Under the pieces are notes generated by a model. The model was not told the DNA's origin and ran no database searches. It worked only from the letters and a program-made list of their open reading frames with translations. From Calothrix sp. FI2-JRJ7 (GTDB taxonomy: Bacteria > Cyanobacteriota > Cyanobacteriia > Cyanobacteriales > Nostocaceae), in contig JAHHGX010000020.1 of NCBI GenBank assembly GCA_019359675.1, positions 336,071 through 400,070 of the forward strand: 64,000 bases of DNA, in the 5' to 3' direction. The translations under genes were made by a program, and so were the position numbers. Position 1 is the first letter of the stretch. Each line of letters starts with the position of its first letter. Positions 1-8,800 of the stretch are shown in pieces.

Positions 1-2
1 GT

Positions 3-464
3 GTTGAAGTGATGCCACAAATTGATAGTAGTGTCCAGTTAGACATACCAGAAAAAGACTTAGAAATCACCACATCTAGGTCAGGTGGTAAAGGTGGACA
101 AAACGTCAACAAAGTAGAAACTGCCGTGCGTATCGTTCACCTCCCTACTGGTATAGCTGTACGCTGTACCGAAGAACGCAGCCAGCTACAAAACAAAGAT
201 AAAGCTCTTGCACGCTTAAAAGGCAAACTATTAGTTATAGCCCAACAACAGCGTGCCAAAGAAATTGCCGAAATTCGTGGTGATATTGCAGATGCATCTT
301 GGGGCAACCAAATTCGTAACTACGTATTTCACCCTTACCAACTGGTCAAAGATTTACGTACCAATTTGGAAACCACAGCCATCAACGATGTCATGAACGG
401 TGAACTCGACCCGTTTATCCAGTCCTACCTCAGACAGGAAAACCAATTGGTCGAAACTACCTAA
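3..464 (+). CDS. prfB: Peptide chain release factor 2, C-terminal part (5' end outside window)
   Basis: Class I release factor recognising UGA and UAA and triggering peptidyl-tRNA hydrolysis on the ribosome. The catalytic GGQ lies in [17 protein letters not shown] near nt 75-125, followed by the typical RF2 C-terminal end with [21 protein letters not shown]. The frame is open to the left edge (reading VEVMPQID from nt 3), so the ATG at nt 12 is internal and the gene continues upstream of the window. The RF2 programmed-frameshift site, if present in this organism, would be outside the window. The next gene, for a 50-residue membrane peptide, starts 139 bp downstream on the same strand. Confidence 0.95.
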   Translation, partial: VEVMPQIDSSVQLDIPEKDLEITTSRSGGKGGQNVNKVETAVRIVHLPTGIAVRCTEERSQLQNKDKALARLKGKLLVIAQQQRAKEIAEIRGDIADASWGNQIRNYVFHPYQLVKDLRTNLETTAINDVMNGELDPFIQSYLRQENQLVETT

Positions 465-603
465 TTAGTTAGGAGTTAGGAGGCGCGGAGTTGTAACTTA
501 TAACTCATAACTCTTAACTTATAACTTTCTGCCTTGGCAAACTGGCACGCTATATCATCAACAAACTGTTACATTAATAATGAGGATTTGTGAGCAAATC
601 ATT
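465..603. repeat. Heptamer-type short tandem repeats (TAACTTA/GAGTTAG)
   Basis: After the prfB stop the sequence runs through permuted units of AGTTAGG, ATAACTC and TAACTTA in both orientations (about nt 467-527), able to fold back on itself. The same family follows ftsH (17,706-17,740) and fills the gap between the two ABC transporter genes (60,885-60,938). Heterocystous cyanobacteria are known for such heptamer STRR repeats. Confidence 0.7.
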
Positions 604-756
604 ATGAGTAATTCTTCTACCGAACCAAAACCCAGTTACGTCAAGCTCGCCATGCGAAACATGGTGCAAAAACGTCTTACATCTCTCAAGCATTTTGCTT
701 TAACAACCGTGGGGTTATTAGCTGTATTGATTGGGCTAGCTTACCTAACCCGTTAA
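604..756 (+). CDS. Small single-span membrane protein, DUF3285-like
   Basis: A 50-residue peptide beginning MSNSSTEPKPSYVKLAMRN and ending with one hydrophobic helix (residues about 31-48) and LTR. It reads from ATG 604 to TAA 754-756. A short peptide of this kind is commonly found directly after prfB in cyanobacteria; I match it to DUF3285 from memory of its length and its polar N-terminus followed by one C-terminal helix. The function is unknown. Its position between prfB and ybeY and its clean reading frame support a real gene. Confidence in coding is good, in the family name moderate. Confidence 0.75.
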   Translation: MSNSSTEPKPSYVKLAMRNMVQKRLTSLKHFALTTVGLLAVLIGLAYLTR

Positions 757-810
757 TTAAAGCTTCTGTGTCTTAAAAAATGTTTGTTATCTGGGATTGA
801 TAAATTAACC

Positions 811-1335
811 GTGTTGGTTGAACTGTGTGTACAAAATTGTTTTGATGAACTTCGCGACTGCGAAGAAACGCGCGTTATCTATAACGATGCTCAAGTTCCC
901 TTAGAAACTTGGGAAAACTGGTTTAGTGCTTGGCTAAAATTAAACCAATTTGAGGCGCCAAAAGAACATTCAGGTTATGAGATAGCGTTGCGTTTGACAA
1001 ACGACGCTGAAATTCATTCTTTAAACTCTCAGTATCGTCACCAAGATAAACCAACAGATGTTTTAGCTTTTGCGGCATTGGAGGTTGACTCTCCTGATTT
1101 CGAGCAAGATGACTCACCTTTATACTTGGGCGATATCATAATTTCCGTCGAAACAGCATTCTTACAAGCGCAACAACAAGGTCATACGCTATTAACTGAA
1201 CTCGCTTGGTTAAGCGCACATGGATTGCTACATTTATTAGGATGGGACCATCCGGATGACGAATCACTAGAAAGAATGTTAAAACAGCAGGTGACAATGC
1301 TGAATAAGATAGGTATTTCTATTGATATAAATTAG
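811..1335 (+). CDS. ybeY: Endoribonuclease YbeY (rRNA maturation factor)
   Basis: Zinc-dependent endoribonuclease involved in 16S rRNA 3'-end maturation and ribosome quality control. The signature HGLLHLLGWDH, with the three zinc-binding histidines, lies near the C-terminus (nt about 1219-1251), preceded by NSQYRHQDKPTDVLAF typical of the family. The frame is open upstream to a TTG at 784, but the homology-like start VLVELCVQNCF suggests GTG 811 (174 residues). It lies between the small membrane peptide and the diacylglycerol kinase gene, an order often seen in cyanobacteria and echoing the ybeY-dgkA link in other bacteria. Confidence 0.92.
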   Translation: MLVELCVQNCFDELRDCEETRVIYNDAQVPLETWENWFSAWLKLNQFEAPKEHSGYEIALRLTNDAEIHSLNSQYRHQDKPTDVLAFAALEVDSPDFEQDDSPLYLGDIIISVETAFLQAQQQGHTLLTELAWLSAHGLLHLLGWDHPDDESLERMLKQQVTMLNKIGISIDIN

Positions 1336-1600
1336 TGTTAAGATTTGCTTGCATCAGTTTAGCTGGTGCTAGGTACAGCTTGGCATGGGTAGCAGAGCGC
1401 TTCTTGAAGTGTGTATAAAATTTATGTTAATTGGAGATAAATTTTTGATTAACTTGTCACCTATGTCTAAAGTTTTTGTATAATTCGCCCAAAATATCGA
1501 TGAAAGCGACCTGTACTAGTGCCATACTTTACTTGGCAGCTGTCATCTTAAGCGTATATTTAGATTAAAACCAATTTTGCTATCTTAATTACCTATTTAT

Positions 1601-2062
1601 ATGTCTATGTCGCAGAAATTAACACCACTAACTAAACCTAACCCTATAGAGCCTGTTATGTCCGAAGAACGGCAACTATCCTGGAAGGTTGCCTCAAATT
1701 TATTTGTCAGCTTTAAGTATGCTTGGGCTGGTGTTAGTTACGCATTTAGAACACAGCGTAATTTTCGCATCCATGTTTGTGTTGGGACATTAGCCATTGG
1801 ACTCTCACTTTTATTACATTTACAAGGTGTGGAAATCGCTGTAATTGCCATAACTAGCGGTTTAGTTTTAGCTTTAGAGCTAGTAAACACAGCCATAGAA
1901 TCACTAGTTGATTTAACGGTAAAACAAACGTATCACGAACTAGCTAAAATCGCAAAAGATTGTGCAGCTGCTGCCGTACTAATTTCAGCTTTAGTCGCAG
2001 TACTTGTTGCAGCGACACTTCTACTACCTCCATTAGTCAAGCTTGTACTGGCACAACTGTAA
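1601..2062 (+). CDS. dgkA: Diacylglycerol kinase family membrane protein (DgkA-like)
   Basis: Small integral membrane kinase that phosphorylates diacylglycerol (or undecaprenol in Gram-positives) with ATP; the lipid substrate cannot be told from sequence. The 153-residue protein has a polar N-terminal extension of about 45 residues, then SFKYAWAGVSYAFRTQRNFRIH and the diagnostic ELVNTAIESLVDL motif carrying the catalytic Glu and metal-binding Asn/Glu, with three hydrophobic segments. The alternative start MSEERQLSWK (residue 20) would remove part of the extension. The 265-bp gap after ybeY contains no gene but could hold its promoter. Confidence 0.9.
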   Translation: MSMSQKLTPLTKPNPIEPVMSEERQLSWKVASNLFVSFKYAWAGVSYAFRTQRNFRIHVCVGTLAIGLSLLLHLQGVEIAVIAITSGLVLALELVNTAIESLVDLTVKQTYHELAKIAKDCAAAAVLISALVAVLVAATLLLPPLVKLVLAQL

Positions 2063-2206
2063 TTAGAAACAATTCAGTACATATATATTATAAAAATTCA
2101 GGCTTATAGAATAATTAAATTTGGTTATCGTATTGAGATGACTTTAAAATCCTGCAAGAATCATAGAGAATGCTTTGATTGATAAAATACAGGAGCTATT
2201 GTCACG

Positions 2207-2809
2207 GTGCTTATAGTCATCGATAACTACGATAGTTTTACATATAACTTAGTTCAATATTTAGGAGAGCTTGCAGCAGATTTTCCTGTTGCGGCAGATA
2301 TCCAAGTTTTTCGCAATGATAAAATATCAATCGAAGAACTGCGTGCGCTGTCTCCTGATGGAATTGTCATATCTCCAGGTCCTGGGCGCCCAGAAGATGC
2401 AGGTATCTCACAATTAATAATTGAGCAACTTGGGGAAACGATGCCCATTTTAGGCGTGTGCTTAGGGCATCAAAGTATTGGTCAAGTATTTGGCGGTACA
2501 ATTACAACAGCCAAAGAACTTATGCACGGCAAAACTTCTCAAGTGTCGCATACTGGGGTTGGTGTTTTCAAAGGTATCGAAAACCCAATGACTGCGACTC
2601 GCTATCACAGCTTAATTATTGACCGTGATACCTGCCCCGAAGTGTTAGAAATTACAGCTTGGATTGATGATGGCACGATAATGGGCGTGCGTCATCGGAA
2701 CTATCCACATATTGAAGGCGTCCAATTTCATCCAGAGAGTGTTCTTACTACTTCTGGTAAGCAGTTGCTACGTAATTTTCTGGAACAATTACAGGCGAGA
2801 AAAAATTAA
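2207..2809 (+). CDS. pabA: Glutamine amidotransferase subunit of anthranilate/aminodeoxychorismate synthase
   Basis: Releases ammonia from glutamine for the chorismate-amination partner (TrpE or PabB) in tryptophan or folate synthesis. The 200-residue class I amidotransferase has the nucleophile Cys85 in GVCLGHQ and the His175/Glu177 pair in FHPES. The start is GTG 2207, giving the canonical MLIVIDNYDSFTYNL. No trpE or pabB lies nearby, so trpG and pabA cannot be separated, and many cyanobacteria use one protein for both. Its stop overlaps the next start by one base (TAATG), implying co-transcription with the metallo-beta-lactamase-fold gene. An aminodeoxychorismate lyase gene lies 12 kb downstream. 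Confidence 0.93.
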   Translation: MLIVIDNYDSFTYNLVQYLGELAADFPVAADIQVFRNDKISIEELRALSPDGIVISPGPGRPEDAGISQLIIEQLGETMPILGVCLGHQSIGQVFGGTITTAKELMHGKTSQVSHTGVGVFKGIENPMTATRYHSLIIDRDTCPEVLEITAWIDDGTIMGVRHRNYPHIEGVQFHPESVLTTSGKQLLRNFLEQLQARKN

Positions 2810-3573
2810 TGAAACGAAGAGAGTTGATAGGCTATGCTGGCGTTGGGCTAGCTACAGCACTGATTACTGCTTTGGCTGACTCGAAAGTTTTTGCACAAGC
2901 TGGTGGATTATCAGTACAGTGGTTGGGTCACACCTGCTTTCTGTTTACTGGTGGTGGTCTCAGAATTTTAGTCAATCCGTTTCGGACGCTTGGCTGTACT
3001 GCTGGGTATCGCGCTCCGAAAGTAGCAGCTGATTTGGTTATGATTAGCAGTCAACTTTTTGATGAAGGTGCAGTTGAGGGTTTACCCGGTAATCCTAAGT
3101 TGATTTACGAACCAGGTGTTTACGACTTTAAGGGTATCAAATTTCAAGGAGTCGGAATTGATCATGACCGTAAAGGTGGTAAACAATTTGGAATTAATGC
3201 TGCCTGGAGTTGGAGCCAAGCTGGTATTAAAATCACCCATTTAGGCGCCCCAGCAGCACCGTTATCGTTCGAGCAAAAAGTTCTGTTTGGGCGCCCAGAT
3301 ATTTTATTCGTACCCGTAGGTGGTGGACCCAAAGCATATAATGCAACTGAAGCTAAACAAGCAATTCAGGCATTAAATCCGAAACTGGTAGTTCCTACAC
3401 ACTTCCGTACCCAAGCTGCTGACCCCAACAAATGCGATATTTCACCAGTTGATGAATTTCTTACTGTTACGCAGGGTACACCCGTAAGACGTAGCAACAG
3501 CGACACAATTTCAGTTGGCACCCGCAGCTTGCCAGAAGCAACTACAATTCAACTTATGAGTTATAGGTTTTAG
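2809..3573 (+). CDS. Tat/Sec-exported metallo-beta-lactamase-fold protein (UlaG/UPF0173-like) lacking the HxHxDH motif
   Basis: A 254-residue protein with a twin-arginine-like signal (MKRRELIGYAGVGLATALI, cleavage probably after VFAQA), then WLGHTCFLF, which is typical of the UlaG/UPF0173 branch. Where that branch has the metal-binding HxHxDH, this one reads ISSQLFDEGAVEG, with no histidine. Later His residues remain (GIDHDRKGG, ITHLGA, VPTHFRT). It may bind metal differently or have lost hydrolase activity. It overlaps pabA by one base and is followed by a 100-nt palindromic repeat starting at its stop codon. Fold assignment is firm, activity unknown. Confidence 0.8.
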   Translation: MKRRELIGYAGVGLATALITALADSKVFAQAGGLSVQWLGHTCFLFTGGGLRILVNPFRTLGCTAGYRAPKVAADLVMISSQLFDEGAVEGLPGNPKLIYEPGVYDFKGIKFQGVGIDHDRKGGKQFGINAAWSWSQAGIKITHLGAPAAPLSFEQKVLFGRPDILFVPVGGGPKAYNATEAKQAIQALNPKLVVPTHFRTQAADPNKCDISPVDEFLTVTQGTPVRRSNSDTISVGTRSLPEATTIQLMSYRF

Positions 3574-3673
3574 GCAACGGATCATAAACGGATGTAACGG
3601 ATAAATGGTTTCAAATAACTAAACAAAGTTTTATACCTATAACTCATCCGTTATATCCGTTGTATCCGTTGCC
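3573..3673. repeat. Dispersed inverted repeat built from ACGGAT units (copy 1)
   Basis: About 101 nt between convergent genes. The left arm GGCAACGGATCATAAACGGA and the right arm ending TATCCGTTGTATCCGTTGCC are complementary, with the hexamer ACGGAT repeated in each arm. It starts in the last base of the upstream stop codon and ends 3 nt before the opposing gene's stop. A second copy lies at 27,032-27,136. It could act as a bidirectional terminator. Confidence 0.8.
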
Positions 3674-3675
3674 TG

Positions 3676-4119
3676 TTATTCTGGACGTAATCGCGTTATT
3701 TTCAACGTAAAGCTGCCCTCAACTGGTTCAGATCCAAAACTACGCACACGAATAATATAATTACCAGCTTTGGTGGTACGCTCAAACAACATAGAATTGG
3801 TTGTTCCTTCTGCTGCATCGTCGTTTTCACCAATAACTACACCTTTGGCGCCTATCAAAATGACAATTGTATCAAAGCTATCAGATTTCAAATCGATAAC
3901 AATTTGGTCGCCCGCGCGTAAATTCACAATATAATCGCGCGCAAATCCTCCTTCCCCTATAGGGAAATCAGACTTTGTTAAATTATCCTTAATTTCTTTA
4001 CCAATTGGCAGAGGTATTGGATTATAAGCTTGGACTGGCGTTGCGGCAATAACAGCAGTTGCTTGATTAATTAATATTACAGTTGAAGCTATTACGATTT
4101 TCCTTACCAAAAAATTCAT
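3676..4119 (-). CDS. Secreted PPC-domain-like protein
   Basis: A 147-residue protein with an N-terminal signal peptide (hydrophobic residues about 8-26, probable cleavage near AAT or VQA). The rest resembles a bacterial pre-peptidase C-terminal (PPC) beta-sandwich: RDYIVNLRAGDQIVIDLKSD, then SFDTIVILIG and GNYIIRVRSFG, ending GSFTLKITRL. In other proteins PPC domains are cleaved from or accompany secreted proteases; here the domain stands alone, so it may be a small periplasmic adhesion or carrier protein. Divergent from the broken LssY gene, with a 56-bp gap containing AATA tandem repeats. Confidence 0.75.
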   Translation of the reverse strand: MNFLVRKIVIASTVILINQATAVIAATPVQAYNPIPLPIGKEIKDNLTKSDFPIGEGGFARDYIVNLRAGDQIVIDLKSDSFDTIVILIGAKGVVIGENDDAAEGTTNSMLFERTTKAGNYIIRVRSFGSEPVEGSFTLKITRLRPE

Positions 4120-4175
4120 ATTTAATTATTAATAAATAATGGCATCTAAGACTAAATAAATAAATAAATACTCTT

Positions 4176-4796
4176 ATGTCAAGTCATACACTCCCCAAAC
4201 GCCAAAATCGGCTACGTAATGTAATTGGTTCTGTATTTGCTGCCGTATGTATATACAGCGTTGGAACCTACGTAATTTTACCAGCATTGTGGCGGTACTA
4301 CGAACATAACCCTAAATTAGAATATTCACCAAAAGTTACTCAAACATCTGAAGGTGTCTCAGGAGACCCGCTTAACGTGGGTTTAGTGGGGACAAAAGAA
4401 GAAGTAGTAGGTGCGCTACTTACTGCTGGTTGGTATCCTGCTGACCCTATTACACTTCGTTCAGGTATCGGTAACACCAGCGTCGAACTTAGTCATTATA
4501 CAGGGCAAATAACGCACCGTATCGACGCGGATATAGATGAAGAGCGAGATACATTCATGAGCTATCTCGAAAAAGCACATCAAATAAACAGCGAGTATCA
4601 GGTAACAGGTGTTGGAGCGACTTTACAGGGTCGTAACGGTGGTGGTGACTACTATTATACGGATGGCTAACAAACTATCGGTGTACTTACAGCCAATAGC
4701 CAGATACAAACGGCGCCTATAGCCAAGTTACCAAACCCCGTACCCGTAGAAGTGAAGAATAAAGTATGGTCTTCGTTGTGGCACATGTTTAATTAA
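4176..4796 (+). pseudogene. LssY C-terminal-domain protein, interrupted by in-frame TAA and internal deletion
   Basis: The reading frame starts at ATG 4176 with one membrane segment (residues about 14-32) and continues through DPLNVGLVGTKEEVVGALL and HYTGQITHRIDADIDEERD, typical of the LssY_C domain. It stops at TAA 4668-4670 right after GGGDYYYTDG. The same frame resumes with QTIGVLTANSQIQ and runs 41 codons to TAA 4794-4796, the expected C-terminus of the family. The stretch between TLRSGIGNT and VELSHYTG also looks short by several dozen residues relative to what I recall of the family, suggesting an internal deletion. A nonsense mutation plus deletion is the simplest reading; stop readthrough is possible but less likely. 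Confidence 0.75.
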
Positions 4797-4873
4797 GCAA
4801 CCTGTTTAACTTTTATAAAATTCTGGGAATACTAAATGTAAATCACTATATTTAGTAACTATTGCTCCCGAAA

Positions 4874-5659
4874 ATGTTTGCACTGTCTCGTCAACTTGTA
4901 GGAACATCACTTGCAACTTTATTATGTGTCATTGGAGTTATATCACTTCAATATCCACGCATGAATAAAGTGCTTACGACAAAGCAGGGGTTGTCAAAAG
5001 AAGCTTTAGAACGTGACGTACTAGTCGAAAAAGCACGTTTAAACCTGCTGGAAAAAATACCTGCGTTTGGCTACGATAACCTACTAGCAAACTGGGTTTA
5101 TCTAAGCTTTCTACAATACTTTGGTGACGATGAAGTTCGTGCAAAAACAGGTTACGCGCTCAGTCCTGAATATTTTGAAATCATTCTCAAACACGACCCA
5201 CGTTTTCGCTTGGCATATTTAGGACTTTCTACAAGCACATCTATGTACGCCGCAATGCCCGAACGTTCGGTTAAAATTACAGAAAAAGGTTTAAAACATC
5301 TCACTCCTTGGGCGCCTTCTGACTCATATTATGTATGGCGATACAAAGGAACAGACGAACTATTATTTTTAGGTAATTCCCAAGCAGCCAGAAAATCATT
5401 TCAGTCAGCAGCAGACTGGGCAAGCAAACATACAGACGAAGACAGCAAACTATCAGCCAGCATCTCCCAAGGAACAGCAAACTTCCTCGCGCGCAACCCC
5501 AACAGCAAACGCGCACAAATTTCAGCTTGGGGAATGGTACTACAAAATCAAATCGATAAAGAAACAGAGAAACGCGCGATTCGTGCTATAGAAGCTTTAG
5601 GCGGTCAAGTTGTCAGCACTCCTCAAGGTAATCAAATCAAATTTCCTCGAAACGACTAA
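4874..5659 (+). CDS. Conserved cyanobacterial hypothetical protein with TPR-like helices
   Basis: About 261 residues from ATG 4874 (a TTG at 4862 is in frame). An N-terminal hydrophobic helix (residues about 8-27) should anchor it in the membrane or act as an uncleaved signal. The rest is helical: NLLEKIPAFGYDNLLANWVY, then a TPR-like pair around ILKHDPRFRLAYLGLS and AARKSFQSAADWASKH. No catalytic motif is visible and the function is unknown. It is separated from the upstream pseudogene by 77 bp and followed by a 230-bp gap before the giant kinase gene. Confidence 0.7.
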   Translation: MFALSRQLVGTSLATLLCVIGVISLQYPRMNKVLTTKQGLSKEALERDVLVEKARLNLLEKIPAFGYDNLLANWVYLSFLQYFGDDEVRAKTGYALSPEYFEIILKHDPRFRLAYLGLSTSTSMYAAMPERSVKITEKGLKHLTPWAPSDSYYVWRYKGTDELLFLGNSQAARKSFQSAADWASKHTDEDSKLSASISQGTANFLARNPNSKRAQISAWGMVLQNQIDKETEKRAIRAIEALGGQVVSTPQGNQIKFPRND

Positions 5660-5889
5660 TATCAACTTGTGCATGAGATTACATAGGTTTAGGAAAGCGC
5701 ACTTTTGACTCCAAGTACCGACTATATAATTACCGGGGATGCGTCGTAGGCACATACCCCTGAGCGGTTACGCCAAAACATATGTAAATAATTAATAATA
5801 CTTCTTAAATTTGACAGAAGTAGAACTTAGCATTAATTAGGGATCTATAAGTTTAATGCCTAAGTAACTTTCGCAAATAGAAACCAAAT

Positions 5890-8800
5890 ATGAATATTAC
5901 TATTGCAGGTTACAATCTCATCGAACTCCTTTATGACGGTACTACTACCTGTGTGTATCGGGCTTTACGAGAATCAGACCAAACATCGGTAATTATTAAA
6001 ACTTTGAAATCTGAGTATCCAAGCATAGAACAAGTATCTAGATTACGACACGAGTATAAAATACTTCAAACTTTAGAAATAGAAGGAATTGTGAAACCTC
6101 TATCTTTGGATAGTTATCAAAGCGGTCTGTCACTAATTTTGTCAGGCTTTGAAGGAGAAACTCTAAAAAACTTTTTGACTAAGAAAAATTTAGAATTAAA
6201 CATTTTTTTACATATTGCTATTCAATTAGCTTCTACCCTTGCTCAGTTACATCAAGCCAATATTATTCACAAAGATATCAAACCTCAAAATATTTTAATT
6301 AATCCAAAAACAGCCCAAGTAAAAATTATTGATTTTAGTATTGCATCATGCCTATCTCAAGAGAACTCAAATCCCAGTAATCCTAACTTACTAGAAGGCA
6401 CCCTTGCCTATATGTCTCCAGAACAAACAGGGAGGATGAACCGCTCAATTGATTACCGAAGTGATTTTTACTCTTTAGGTGTTACTTTCTATGAAATTTT
6501 AACGGGACAACTACCTTTTCAATCCACTGACTCGTTAGAATTAGTTCATTGCCACATTGCAAAAACACCAGTATCTCCTAAGGAAATTAACTCAAATCTT
6601 CCTGCGGTAGTTTCTGATATTGTGATGAAATTGTTAGCTAAAACTGCTGAGGAGAGATATCAAAATGCTTTGGGGTTTAAAGCAGATTTAGAAGAATGCT
6701 TACAACAACTACAAACAACTGGAAAAATTGAAGATTTCAGCATCGGGCAGCTTGATTTATATAGCCAATTTGTTATTTCACAAAAACTTTATGGTCGCGA
6801 GAAAGAAGTTATTATTCTCATGAATGCCTTTGAGAGAGTTAGTCTTGGGGCAACTGAGATGATGTTAATAAGTGGGTACTCTGGTATAGGAAAATCCTGC
6901 TTAGTCAATGAAGTTCATAAACCCATAGTACGTCAACGGGGCTATTTTATTTCGGGTAAATTCGACCAATTTAAACGCAATATCCCTTATGCGTCTTTAA
7001 TTCAAGCTTTTCAAGAATTAATCCGGCAGTTATTAACAGAAAGTAGTCAGCAAATAGCAATTTGGCAAGCAAAGCTTTTAGCAGCTTTGGGTAACAATGC
7101 TCAAGTTATTACTGATGTCATTCCTGAAGTCGAACGAATTATTGGACCTCAACCAGATGTTCCGCAATTAAGTCCTACTGAATTACAAAACCGATTTTAT
7201 CGACTGTTTCAAAAATTTATTCATATATTTTGTAAACCCGAACATCCGTTAGTGCTGTTCTTGGACGACTTGCAGTGGGCAGATTCAGCTTCATTAAAGT
7301 TGATTCATTGGCTTGCTACTGACCCAGATAGTCAATATTTATTACTGATTGGTACATATCGAGATAACGAAGTACATACAACTCATCCGTTGATTTTGGT
7401 TTTAGAAGAAATTCAAAAATCTGGTGCAGTTGTCAATAATATTGTACTTCAACCTTTGCGGATTTCTCATGTCAATCAATTAGTGAGTGATACCCTCCAC
7501 ACTAACTTGGAAAATTCAAAATCATTAGCTTATTTAGTATACAATAAAACTCAGGGTAATCCTTTCTGCTTAACCCAGCTACTTAAATCACTTTATCAAG
7601 ATAACTTATTGTCATTTAATTTCAGTGAGTGTTGCTGGCAGTGGGACATTCATCGTCTAGAAAATATTGATATCACTGATAATGTTATTGAATTAATGGT
7701 TAGCCAGATTCAAAGGTTGTTGCCGGCTACACAGAATGTTTTAAAGTTAGCTGCTTGTATTGGCGACAAATTTTCTTTAGAAGTTTTGGCAACCGTTAAT
7801 AAAACAAATCAGTCAGAAACAGCCATAGATTTATGGGAAGCTCTGCAAGCAGGTTTGATATTGCCCTTAAACCATTCCTATAAAATCCCCCTTTTACTTG
7901 ATCAAAAAGGAATAAATAATGGGGATTACCAAGCAGAAGCAATATTAAATCATACCTATCAAACAATCACATATAAGTTCTTACATGACCGAGTGCAGCA
8001 AGCAGCCTATTCTCTAATTCCTGATGAGCAGAAGAAAAAAACACACCTGAAAATTGGTCAATTACTACTGCAAAATGCAACGTCAGAAGAACGCAAAGAA
8101 AACATATTTGCACTAGTTAATCAACTCAATTACGGTACTGAACTACTCGTATATGAGCCAGAAAAATATGAACTAGCCCAACTTAATCTCTTAGCAGGGC
8201 AAAAAGCGAAAGCAGCGACAGCGTATGACTCAGCTGTTCGTTATTTCAACGTAGGTTTGAGATTGTTACCAGCCAACAGTTGGTATCAGCAATATGAACT
8301 GGCATTAGCTCTACATCAGGAAGCAGCAGAAGCAGCATTTCTGAGTGGTGATTTTGAGCAAATGGAGCAACTGATTAAGGTAGTTCTGCAACAAGCAAAA
8401 TCGCAACTAGACCAAGTGAAAGTGTATGAGTTGCGAATCAAAAGCTGTGAAGCACAAAGAAAACTTCTTGAAGCGGTAAAGCTAGGTTTACAAGTTCTAG
8501 AAATACTGGGAGTAACACTCACTGAATCACCAACTTCTTTAGATATCCAAAAAGCTGTTGAGGAAACAACAGCTAATTTAGCCGAGAAAGGAATAGAAAA
8601 TTTAATTAATCTACCGTCAATGATAGATGTAGAGAAACTAGCAGCTTTTCGGCTTATAGTAAGTTTAGTTCCTGCTGCCTATCAATCTGCACCTGCATTA
8701 TTTATCTTGATGGCTTGTCAACAAGTAAATTTATCAATTCAATATGGAATTACTCCTTTGTCTGTTAGCGGCTTTGCTGATTATGGAATTATTTTTAGCG

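Noticed and set aside
923..1117. 64-codon minus-strand frame inside ybeY
   Set aside because: Antisense to a well-supported gene, no motif; a shadow frame. The same applies to the many antisense frames in the kinase, ftsH, ahcY, ndh and ccm genes.
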